Source: Chloroflexota bacterium | GTDB lineage: Bacteria; Chloroflexota; Anaerolineae; UBA2200 | Length of the DNA stretch: 64,000 nucleotides | Reading direction: 5' to 3' | Assembly (NCBI GenBank): GCA_030607875.1 | Contig: JAUWJD010000014.1 | Span: 1 to 64,000, forward strand | In this document: piece after piece, positions 1-6,948 of the stretch | Position numbering within the stretch: position 1 is the stretch's first letter | Layout of the letters: every line of letters starts with the position of its first letter | Program-made: the position numbers and the translations under genes | Notes under the pieces: model-generated | What the model was told of the DNA's origin: nothing | Databases searched by the model: none | Seen by the model: the letters and a program-made list of their open reading frames with translations, nothing else

Positions 1-132
1 ACCTCCAGCACGAGCCTGGCCTTCAACTCTGGCTTGAACGTTCGTCGCCTTACCATCCTGTCTCCCCCCTCTTGGACTAAGTCTATTTGAACTAACGTAG
101 GTGTCCAAATCTAGGGGGTCACTACAGAACTC

Positions 133-156
133 ACCTTGACTACCAGTAGTCAAGGT
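133..156. terminator. Perfect hairpin downstream of the lipoprotein gene
   Basis: Two 10-base arms (ACCTTGACTA and its complement) with a 4-base loop lie 20 bases past the stop of the minus-strand lipoprotein. There is no clear T-run, so it could be a rho-independent terminator or a REP-type palindrome. The flanking text CACTACAGAAC also occurs at the end of the REP pair near 14.8 kb, which favours a REP remnant. Confidence 0.4.
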
Positions 157-175
157 ATGAGTGAACTCACCTTGA

Positions 176-1810
176 CTACCAGCTAATCCACGCCGAGGCG
201 TAGTACGCCCACGACACGTCTCCCAGCGTGAACTCATCGTCAAAATCCCACACTTTCCCTTCATCTGGCGGATCCGAGCCCCACCAGCAGTTGTCTGTGC
301 TCAGGCTCTCATGCTGGTACATGGCCACGTCCCACACGGTGTTGCTCAAGACGTTGGTGTCGGTGATGTACGGCAGCGCGTCCATCCACAGCACCATTCC
401 GTAGTCGTTGTACTGCAGTGTGCTGCTCTGTACGTGGCTCACCCACGGCCCGCTGAAGTACAGCCCGTGGGTGTTGCTCATGGCCTTCACGTGTGTGATG
501 GTGCTCTCGTCTGCTACGTTGATCCCGTCCCCGTAGCACACGTTCACATAGTCCAGCACCGAGTTGTCGCCACGCAGAAAGATGTAGTCGTAGCTGCCCG
601 TCGCAGTCATCGTGTGGTGCGTGATGGTGATCGGGTTGGCGGCTGTCCCCACCGCGTACAGTTTGCCCTTCACGTCCAGCATCCAGTCGTTGGTCATCCG
701 CAATTCGGTGCCCGCTGCCAGGGTCAGCGTCACGCCCGAGGTGATACCCACATTGCAGCCCACCAAGACCGTCCCCGGACCCCACGTTGTGTCACTGGTG
801 ATGTGTATTGGGCATGGATACGGCGTCCCTGTCGGAGTGCTCGTCGCTGTAGGTGTTACTGTATTGGTAGCAGTAGGTGTGATCGTGTTCGTGGCAGTAG
901 GTGTCGGTGTAGCCGGCGCACTCACCACCACCACCAGCTTGGGATCCTTCGTCGTCAGCTCTTCGTCCGCCATCCACATCGATATGTACTCGTTGGTGTT
1001 GCTTGCCGGCGCCGAGTTGTTCACGTCCTCCCCAGATACCACGGTGTACTTTGTGTCACCGGTCACGCTGATCGCTCCCGTGGCCACCGTCAACGTGAAA
1101 TAGGTATCTGCTGCAAACGCCGAACTGTTCAGCAGTGTGCCCTCCAGCGTCGCATCACCACCATACGCACCGTCATAGTTCGCTTCTCTGTACGTTGCCC
1201 CAGGCTCTTGCCAGTCATACCGGTAGATCTTGACGTCAAAATCATCCGTCGAGGCATCAGATTTTGCGCACAGGTGCAGCACCGCCGATTCCACCGTCCA
1301 GGTATCGGTGATCGACGACGTGTCAAAGTCAAAGTACAGCCGGTAGACGCTGTAATCACCGCTTGTCGTGCTGTGTTTCTGCCCCAGGCGGCTGTAGTGT
1401 GCCGAGGATGACGACGACGTCGATGTGTCCCGCGCAGTGGCGTAGCTGGCATCACTGCCCGAGATCAGCAGGTCGCTTGTCTCTCCGTAGAAAGTCATCT
1501 CCACCGAGGCCGCTCGCACCAAAAACCCCCGCGTAGGCGTCCCCTCAGCAGTGGGGCGAGCTGTACTCATCCCGTCATCAGTGGGACGGGGCGTAGGCCA
1601 GCCCTCCGGCGGAGACGCAGGACTCGGCGGCTGTGTACTCATCCTGTCATCAGTGGGACGGGGTGTACTCATCCTGTCATCAGTGGGACAGGGTGTACTC
1701 ATCCTGTCATCAGTGGGACAGGACGTACTCATCCCGTCATCGATGCACGCCACCAGCAGCAGCGCCAGCACCATCACCACCAGCACGTAGACAGTCACTC
1801 GTTTTGTCAT
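176..1810 (-). CDS. DNRLRE-like lipoprotein with beta-helix-like C-terminus
   Basis: A 544-aa predicted surface lipoprotein. I start it at the ATG reading MTKRV, which follows GAGGTGTGAG, rather than ten codons upstream. Residues 1-22 form a signal peptide with lipobox LVAC. A repeated ten-residue unit (DDRMSTPCPT and variants) covers about residues 23-80. A DNRLRE-like beta domain follows (YFDFDTSSI, then the SAVLHLC strand), then a PTPTATNT-type linker, then a right-handed beta-helix-like region of short repeats (about 340-545) of the kind seen in pectate-lyase-fold proteins. No catalytic residues are evident. It is the last gene of a minus-strand block with tail-like proteins, so it may be cargo of that element. 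The domain calls are by eye; the lipoprotein call is firm. Confidence 0.7.
   Translation of the reverse strand: MTKRVTVYVLVVMVLALLLVACIDDGMSTSCPTDDRMSTPCPTDDRMSTPRPTDDRMSTQPPSPASPPEGWPTPRPTDDGMSTARPTAEGTPTRGFLVRAASVEMTFYGETSDLLISGSDASYATARDTSTSSSSSAHYSRLGQKHSTTSGDYSVYRLYFDFDTSSITDTWTVESAVLHLCAKSDASTDDFDVKIYRYDWQEPGATYREANYDGAYGGDATLEGTLLNSSAFAADTYFTLTVATGAISVTGDTKYTVVSGEDVNNSAPASNTNEYISMWMADEELTTKDPKLVVVVSAPATPTPTATNTITPTATNTVTPTATSTPTGTPYPCPIHITSDTTWGPGTVLVGCNVGITSGVTLTLAAGTELRMTNDWMLDVKGKLYAVGTAANPITITHHTMTATGSYDYIFLRGDNSVLDYVNVCYGDGINVADESTITHVKAMSNTHGLYFSGPWVSHVQSSTLQYNDYGMVLWMDALPYITDTNVLSNTVWDVAMYQHESLSTDNCWWGSDPPDEGKVWDFDDEFTLGDVSWAYYASAWISW
1560..1746 (-). repeat. In-frame 30-bp repeats inside the lipoprotein gene
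   Basis: Units at 1633-1662, 1663-1692 and 1693-1722 are almost identical. Degenerate units lie at 1560-1590 and 1723-1746. Each contains the palindromic arms CCTGTC and GACAGG. Because the unit is 30 bp it adds ten residues in frame. The same arms occur in the non-coding array at 5.8 kb. Confidence 0.85.
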
Positions 1811-1870
1811 CTCACACCTCACCACCCACTTGCTCTGCATGCCCTCTGGGCGACCACGACCAATTACCCA

Positions 1871-2167
1871 CTACCCAAGGACCGGTCCATCTCCCACCGC
1901 TCCTGTGTGCCGGTGCCCCAGCACCGGATCAAACTTCGGATCCTCTGCCGGCCGCCCGCTGAACAGCGCGATCACTACAGCGTTGCTGGGGTTGAGTTCG
2001 TCCAGAAACAGCACCACGCACCGCGTCCCATCCTCCACCAGATCCTCACGCACGTGGTACGCCACCGGCACGTTGCTGATGTACGTCGCCACGTAGCCCC
2101 CAAGCTCCACGTCCGCCAGGTACGTTCTTGCCTCAAATGCCCGTATCGTCCCAAACCGTATCAGCAT
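1871..2167 (-). CDS. Small phage baseplate-like protein (hypothetical)
   Basis: A 98-aa protein of short beta strands (LADVELGGYVATYISNVPVA, then RCVVLFLDELNPSNAVVIALF). This pattern resembles the OB-fold of phage baseplate/spike proteins (gpV-like), which are found next to tail genes. It follows the large tail-like gene after about 70 bases on the same strand, which supports a structural role. No signal peptide or catalytic motif is visible. The C-terminal GHRHTGAVGDGPVLG is Gly-rich. The family call rests on fold-like pattern and neighbourhood only. Confidence 0.45.
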   Translation of the reverse strand: MLIRFGTIRAFEARTYLADVELGGYVATYISNVPVAYHVREDLVEDGTRCVVLFLDELNPSNAVVIALFSGRPAEDPKFDPVLGHRHTGAVGDGPVLG

Positions 2168-2236
2168 CCCTTGCCCCCGTACGGGCGAATCTTGCGAAGT
2201 CTCACCATCTGTCAGGTGAGGTATTCGCCCTACGCC

Positions 2237-4414
2237 CTACACACCCTCCAGGTAAACTGTCTGCTCCCACTTCCGCTCTAGCGGCTCGTACACCGTCAGC
2301 AGCCCGTTCACCCGCCGCTTCATCGTCACGATCCCGCCTCCAGCCTTGCTGTCAGCAAACACGATCACGTCGAATAGCTCCACTCCCACGTTCGGCCGCG
2401 TCCGGATCCACCCTCCCCAGGCCCTGGCATCGGCGTCATCCAGCGCACTGTTGACCGCCATCTGACATTCCGCTACTGCGTCCCAGTTCTCCTGGTACAG
2501 AAATTGGATGAATTCCATGCCCACGTCCCACGAGTTGGCGTTGTCTTTCCCTTCATACGCCACTCCGTCACCGGTAGCTCGCACCCGAGTTGGCCACGCC
2601 AGCCCTTTCACGTACTGGCCAGCCAGGATCTCCCCGTCCTCGTAGGTGTGGTCTGTCGCCGGGTTCTCTCCCTGGTTGTGCGGGATCAGGCAGTACAGTA
2701 CATGTTCGCTGCCCGTGCCGTTGCCCCACCTGGCCACGCCGCCCACCAGCCCCAGCAGTTGCTGCAGCACCTGGTAGCCGTTCACCCTGGGGTCGAATGC
2801 CACGCTGACGTCATCCAGCGGCACCCACCGGTCCCACGCCCGGATGTGCTGCCGCCCCGACCAGTCGGTGTGTTCTCCCGCCACCGCCAGGTATTCCACG
2901 CTCATGTTCCATTCCGTACTCGTATCGAACGCGCACTCAAAGTAGCCCACTCTCGAGGCCAGCTCCTCGATGCACCAGCGCAAGGTCTGGCCCTCAAATA
3001 CGTAGGTCGCGTCCGGCCGCCATAGTTTGAACAGTTGCCACCCGTCCACCGCGTGCACTCGCGCCCAGTTCTGCCCGGCCTGTCTCACCCGGCTCACGCT
3101 CCACAGGTAGAACGGCCGGCACTCTACGCGCTCATCGCCGGCAGTCGTCTTGAGCCCCTGGTCGATGATCACTTGCGCCAGCGGTCGCATCGCTTCCGCC
3201 GTCTCTCCCGTGATCCCCGCCCCATCGTAGCGCCCATCGCGGTTGTCCAGTTCTACCCGCAGGCTGCCCAATCCCGGCCGCTCGTGGATCCGGTAGCGCA
3301 GTACTCTGTCCAAGCTCTCCGTCATCTCCATTCTGCTGTCGCCGCTCGCCCACAGTCTCAGCCTGTAGGCCTCGTTCACCACATACAGGTAGATCACGTC
3401 GCTCAGGTCCACGCAGCTCAGACGTTTCGGGTTGCTCACGTCAAAGGTCAGCGGTATCTTGTAGCTCCAGTGCTCGAAATCCCGTGAGCGGATGCAGATG
3501 GGGCTGCTCCAGGACAGTGTGGCCGAGGTGAATTTGTCAATGTAGGTCAGCAGGTACCCACCACCCAGCGCTGCCGGCACACGGTACAGCACCGGCCACA
3601 GCGGTGTGAATCCCGGCGTAGCTATGCCTGGCGGTACGATGGTCTGCCTGGCTGATACGCCGCTGCCATCGGTGAACTTGCCGGTGCAGATGTGCCCCAT
3701 CTCCAGGTTGCCGCCCCAGAACGCCGCCGCCAGTTCGTAGTAGCCGCCGCTCGAGTTCCAGCAGACGCTCAGCCCGCCGCAGACGGCGAATTCGCCGCCA
3801 GTCCGGTACAGCACCGATAGCTCCTGTTCGCTTCCCCAGCCTCCGCCGGAGGTCTTGCGAAACTTGACGTGCCGATACCCCGGCTTGTCGTAGCACCAGA
3901 ATATGTCGTCTTGCCCAGCCGTCGCCAGCCGATAGTTGAAGCTCGCAGAGCCGCCAACAATCGATTTCACCGTGCTGGCTGAGCCCCAGTTGACCCCGTC
4001 GTCAGTGCTCTCCCGACACAGTATTTCCGAGCCGTCGGCCTTGACGTAGAACAGCCGCACCGTCGCCCCGTTCAGGCTGAGCGCGATGTCTCCCTTGCCC
4101 GAGCCCAGCGCGTCATCGCACACCTGCGTCCAGTCGTCGGGAAACCAGCCCCAATCTGTCTCCGATCCGCCAGGTGAGCCCATCACCGTCGGATCGGTCA
4201 CCCGACGCCGCCGTATCACGCCCAATGTGTCGAGAGCCACGATGATGATCGTGACTCCGTCTGCTCCAATGCACAGCGCCTGCTGCCCTGCAGCTACCGA
4301 CTGCTGGCCTATAAAACTCAATCGCGCTTGTTTGTCCCGTACCAGCAGCCGCACACGCGGCCGCTGTGTCCCCTCCCGCTGCGCCGCCTCCAGCGTCCCC
4401 GTCAGTGTGCGCAT
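2237..4414 (-). CDS. Large phage tail-like protein with Asp-box region
   Basis: A 725-aa protein. Its first 30 residues (TGTLEAAQREGTQRPRVRLL) resemble the opening of many phage tail or receptor-binding proteins. Residues about 40-340 are rich in short beta strands and contain an Asp-box-like STDDGVNWGS at 136-145, typical of sialidase/BNR propellers. The rest (about 360-725) looks like a tail-associated domain ending in a strand-rich MKRRVNGLLTVYEPLERKWE segment. The start overlaps the end of the upstream replication-like gene by 13 bases, so the two are probably cotranscribed. A structural or adhesion role in a prophage or tailocin-like element is inferred. I do not recognise a named family. 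Confidence 0.5.
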   Translation of the reverse strand: MRTLTGTLEAAQREGTQRPRVRLLVRDKQARLSFIGQQSVAAGQQALCIGADGVTIIIVALDTLGVIRRRRVTDPTVMGSPGGSETDWGWFPDDWTQVCDDALGSGKGDIALSLNGATVRLFYVKADGSEILCRESTDDGVNWGSASTVKSIVGGSASFNYRLATAGQDDIFWCYDKPGYRHVKFRKTSGGGWGSEQELSVLYRTGGEFAVCGGLSVCWNSSGGYYELAAAFWGGNLEMGHICTGKFTDGSGVSARQTIVPPGIATPGFTPLWPVLYRVPAALGGGYLLTYIDKFTSATLSWSSPICIRSRDFEHWSYKIPLTFDVSNPKRLSCVDLSDVIYLYVVNEAYRLRLWASGDSRMEMTESLDRVLRYRIHERPGLGSLRVELDNRDGRYDGAGITGETAEAMRPLAQVIIDQGLKTTAGDERVECRPFYLWSVSRVRQAGQNWARVHAVDGWQLFKLWRPDATYVFEGQTLRWCIEELASRVGYFECAFDTSTEWNMSVEYLAVAGEHTDWSGRQHIRAWDRWVPLDDVSVAFDPRVNGYQVLQQLLGLVGGVARWGNGTGSEHVLYCLIPHNQGENPATDHTYEDGEILAGQYVKGLAWPTRVRATGDGVAYEGKDNANSWDVGMEFIQFLYQENWDAVAECQMAVNSALDDADARAWGGWIRTRPNVGVELFDVIVFADSKAGGGIVTMKRRVNGLLTVYEPLERKWEQTVYLEGV

Positions 4415-5406
4415 TGTTCCTCTCCCTCCGACTCCCCGCCCAGAAAGCGCACCTGCTTCACCTGGCCATTGGAGACGGCGATCAGTGTGCGCCGCACTGC
4501 CATAGCCAGGCGGTGCTCCAGCAGATCGCGGGCCGCTGCGCTGGGCGCTTGGACGGCTAACACCCCATCATGAAAGGAAAACACCTTCGCCTTGGGGAAG
4601 CACATCTGGAAGAGTACGTGCTGCAATTGCGGCCGCAGTTCCTGCGCAGTCTCTTTCCACCAATATTCGGTGACGTCTTCTTCCTGGGGATTATTCGTGC
4701 TGCAGCGTGCCGGGCCGCTGCTGCGCAGGCCATCTCCACTGGTGTGGCTGCCCACAGGGGTGGGGTCGGGGACAGCAGGGGTGAGGTCTGGGGCAGCAGG
4801 GGCCTGTTGTTGAGAGGAGGGGGCATTCTCGAGGGCCTGCCGGTAGGTGAGTGGGTCGATGCCATAGCGCTCCATCCAGGCGACGTGGTCGCGCTGAAGG
4901 TGAGGCGAAAGGCGGGCCACCTGCTCAGGCCGCAGCAGGGGCAGCGCTTTGAGTACGCGGAAGGTGTACCGTGTCGTGGGTCCGTGGCCACGGTGGGTGA
5001 CCTGCACCAGCCGCTCGCGGCGCAGCACCTCCAGCGCCCCAGGGTAGCGCCGTCTCGGCGTCCCGCCCTGTGTTTGGCGGGATTGGGCCACCCTGGCTCT
5101 GCGCCTACCCATCACCACGGCGCGGCTGTGGTCGCTGTTGGTGATCATGCGCGCCAGGCGGGAGATCGAAGGATAGGCAACATCGCAGTCGCCGTAGCAG
5201 AAGGAGAGCAGCAACTCCCACAGCGCAAAGGCAGTGTTGCCCAGATAGGGCCGCCAGAAGTACAACGCATAGTTATGCACCAGGGTGTACCCCTTCTGGG
5301 CAGGATCGAATTCGACGCCATCCAGCTCAAAGACGGGGCCAGCTTCGAGCAGGTCGGCGTCCTTGAAGACCTCTCGTTTTTCACCAAGGTGTATAACTCT
5401 ATTCAC
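4402..5406 (-). CDS. HTH replication-like protein with DnaA-N-like C-terminus
   Basis: A 334-aa protein read from a GTG that overlaps the stop of the upstream HTH gene (GTGAATAG). Residues about 50-165 look like a winged-helix domain of plasmid or phage replication proteins (AFALWELLLSFCYGDCDVAYP, then ISRLARM). A Pro/Ala-rich linker covers about 205-245. The C-terminus (about 250-325: ELRPQLQHVLFQMCFPKAKV, then DGVLAVQAPSAAARDLLEHR) matches the pattern of DnaA domain I, the helicase- and DiaA-contacting module, without the AAA+ part. This suggests a replication initiator or helicase-loading adaptor for a mobile element. Both domain calls are by eye. Confidence 0.55.
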   Translation of the reverse strand: MNRVIHLGEKREVFKDADLLEAGPVFELDGVEFDPAQKGYTLVHNYALYFWRPYLGNTAFALWELLLSFCYGDCDVAYPSISRLARMITNSDHSRAVVMGRRRARVAQSRQTQGGTPRRRYPGALEVLRRERLVQVTHRGHGPTTRYTFRVLKALPLLRPEQVARLSPHLQRDHVAWMERYGIDPLTYRQALENAPSSQQQAPAAPDLTPAVPDPTPVGSHTSGDGLRSSGPARCSTNNPQEEDVTEYWWKETAQELRPQLQHVLFQMCFPKAKVFSFHDGVLAVQAPSAAARDLLEHRLAMAVRRTLIAVSNGQVKQVRFLGGESEGEEQCAH

Positions 5407-5653
5407 TATCGTTCATATCGCGCAGCAAGAAAAGATACACTTCGTTGCGCAGATGGGGGTAGGCCTTGAGTACGCCGCGCAGGAACTTGCGCCCAGGGCT
5501 GCGTCGACCTCTGTAGACCATGCCCAACATGCTGAGGCTGACCCCCAAGCGCGAGGCCATGTCTTCGATGGTCAAGTCCTCATTGCGCTGCAAGCCGCGC
5601 AGCATGCGCACCAGCCGGCGGATGGACCTTTTCCGCGCGCGATCAACTGCCAT
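5399..5653 (-). CDS. Small XRE-like HTH DNA-binding protein
   Basis: An 84-aa basic protein. The start at MAVDRARKRS follows an excellent AAGGAGATGTC, so the 17 upstream codons are excluded. Residues about 25-50 (TIEDMASRLGVSLSMLGMVY) form a helix-turn-helix. A probable recognition helix leads into RGRRSPGRKFLRGVL. It heads the minus-strand block that runs through the DnaA-N-like and tail-like genes, with an 8-base overlap into the next gene. A regulatory or replication-control role is likely. No repressor-type C-terminal domain is present. Confidence 0.65.
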   Translation of the reverse strand: MAVDRARKRSIRRLVRMLRGLQRNEDLTIEDMASRLGVSLSMLGMVYRGRRSPGRKFLRGVLKAYPHLRNEVYLFLLRDMNDSE

Positions 5654-5763
5654 GACATCTCCTTCTGTAGGTTGGCGGTTCTCGGTTGGCAGTCTGTTGC
5701 TCACATGGGCCCATTGACTGCAAACTGATACCCGTGACCCGTGCTTGCACCGTAGATGTGCGC

Positions 5764-5945
5764 CGAAGGTCCTGTCCGCCGAAGGTCCTGTCCGTCGTTA
5801 GACAGGGCCGTTAGACAGGGTCGTTAGACCGAAGGTGCCCGTCGTCAGACCGAAGGTGTCCGCCGAAGGTCCTGGCTGCCGTTAGACAGGGTCGTCAGAC
5901 CGAAGGTGTCCGTCGTTAGACAGGGTCGTTAGACAGGGCCACCCA
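5764..5945. repeat. Degenerate tandem short-palindrome array
   Basis: The stretch is built from shuffled copies of GTCGTTAGACAGGG and CCGAAGGTCCTGTCC. Many form CCTGTC...GACAGG hairpins. It lies upstream of the divergent promoters of the HTH gene (minus) and the signalling island (plus). The rest of 5654-6163 has no gene that I can support. Confidence 0.75.
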
Positions 5946-6161
5946 TCATCCGCCCCCTGCCTCCGCTCAATCTGTGCTTGTGCTTGCATCCCGTCGCCAG
6001 TTTGACGGGGCATCCTGTCCTTAGCTAGACCGGATGACTGCCCTCCCTCCCTGCCCTGACCTCCTCGCCACCCTTGACAGTAGTGTAGAACAAGTGTTCT
6101 ATTTTGTCAAGCGAGAATGGCTCGAATAGGGCATTTCGTATGACCAGTTTTTCACTTTTGT

Positions 6162-6169
6162 GCTATAAT
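6162..6169 (+). promoter_or_regulatory. Extended -10 promoter (TGCTATAAT type)
   Basis: TGC followed by a consensus TATAAT, with a weak -35-like TGACC 17-18 bases upstream. The same TGCTATAAT core occurs at 10.06, 14.86 and (minus strand) 54.61 kb. It could drive the broken XRE gene or the kinase operon at 6.9 kb. Confidence 0.45.
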
Positions 6170-6232
6170 GCGGGCAAATCGCATCTGGAGAAGCGTGATT
6201 TCAGCGCCGAGATCGTTGAGATGATTGCAGAG

Positions 6233-6320
6233 TACTGCGCCGAAGGTTGCCAAACTGAGGCAGCCGTTTTCATGCGATAATCGAGCCCAAGGGGTTTGGA
6301 AACTGATGTACGAAGCAGTA
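6233..6320. repeat. Palindromic TACTGC/GCAGTA element, copy A
   Basis: An 88-bp element beginning TACTGCGCCGAAGGTTGCC and ending CGAAGCAGTA. The terminal TACTGC/GCAGTA inverted repeats are followed by inner inverted arms (CCAAAC/GTTTGG). Related copies are at 10256, 18500, 43181 and 53058. Confidence 0.75.
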
Positions 6321-6369
6321 AGAATCACGCTGCGGGCTCAGCGTACTCTGCAGCGCGTCTCGCCACCTG

Positions 6370-6515
6370 CCGTAGGTCCCCGTCGGAGCCGTCGCCTGTG
6401 GCGAGACCTTCGGCCGTCGCCTGTGGCCTTGTCTTCGCCAAGATCTTCGACGAGACCTTCGGCCGTCGCCCGCAGGTGCCCACGGGGCATGCAGAGCACG
6501 AACAGCCGCCATTAG
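6370..6515. repeat. Long dispersed repeat, copy 1
   Basis: About 145 bp shared with 57676-57835 (same orientation) and 61738-61953 (inverted). Shared segments include CGTCGGAGCCGTCGCC, CCAAGATCTTCGACGAGACC and CACGGGGCATGCAGAGCACG. No open frame is conserved among the copies. Confidence 0.8.
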
Positions 6516-6559
6516 TCCGGCGAGGTGCGCGAGGTCGCGTTGAGAAAAAGGAGGCGGTC

Positions 6560-6807
6560 GTGACCCTGGGCCAAGCGACTCGCACCATCCGCCAGGAGGC
6601 CGGACTCACTCAGAAAGAGCTGGGCAGAACAGCCGGCATTGAGCAATCCTACCTGAGCATGAACAAGAGACATCGCAGCAGGCCTTAAACCGGCTCTGGC
6701 TGCGCCTGAACCCCGTCGAGCGTCAGCACGTCGCCGAGGAGTTCACACAGCCCTTCCGCCGCCAAGGGTTCATCGTGGACGAGCGCGGTATGCGGCGGCT
6801 GGAGTAG
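6560..6807 (+). pseudogene. Frameshifted XRE-family regulator
   Basis: A GTG start follows a near-perfect AAAAAGGAGG. The first frame reads TLGQATRTIRQEAGLTQKEL and then IEQSYLS, a clear XRE helix-turn-helix, and stops at 6688. The plausible C-terminus (NRLWLRLNPVERQHVAEEFT, ending MRRLE) continues in a different frame to a stop at 6807. A single frame change near 6655-6670 would join them into a protein of about 80 aa. It precedes the histidine-kinase genes by about 140 bases on the same strand. The strong ribosome site suggests recent loss or an assembly error. Confidence 0.6.
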
Positions 6808-6948
6808 CCAACACCAACACACTCAGGTAGAATAGACCAAACACCCTTTGTGCCCTGGTGGTTAATCATCATCCCGTAGAGGCGACTTTCCCCACAAGCA
6901 GGGAAGTAGCCAACGAAATAGCACGCAGCGAGTAGGAGATCACAACCC

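Noticed and set aside
311-1411. 366-codon plus-strand open frame
   Set aside because: Antisense to the lipoprotein gene and of His/Arg/Val-rich, low-complexity composition.
6225-6559. Coding sequence upstream of the XRE remnant (frames from 6225 and 6296)
   Set aside because: The region is made of the palindromic element and the long dispersed repeat. The real start is the GTG at 6560 after AAGGAGG.
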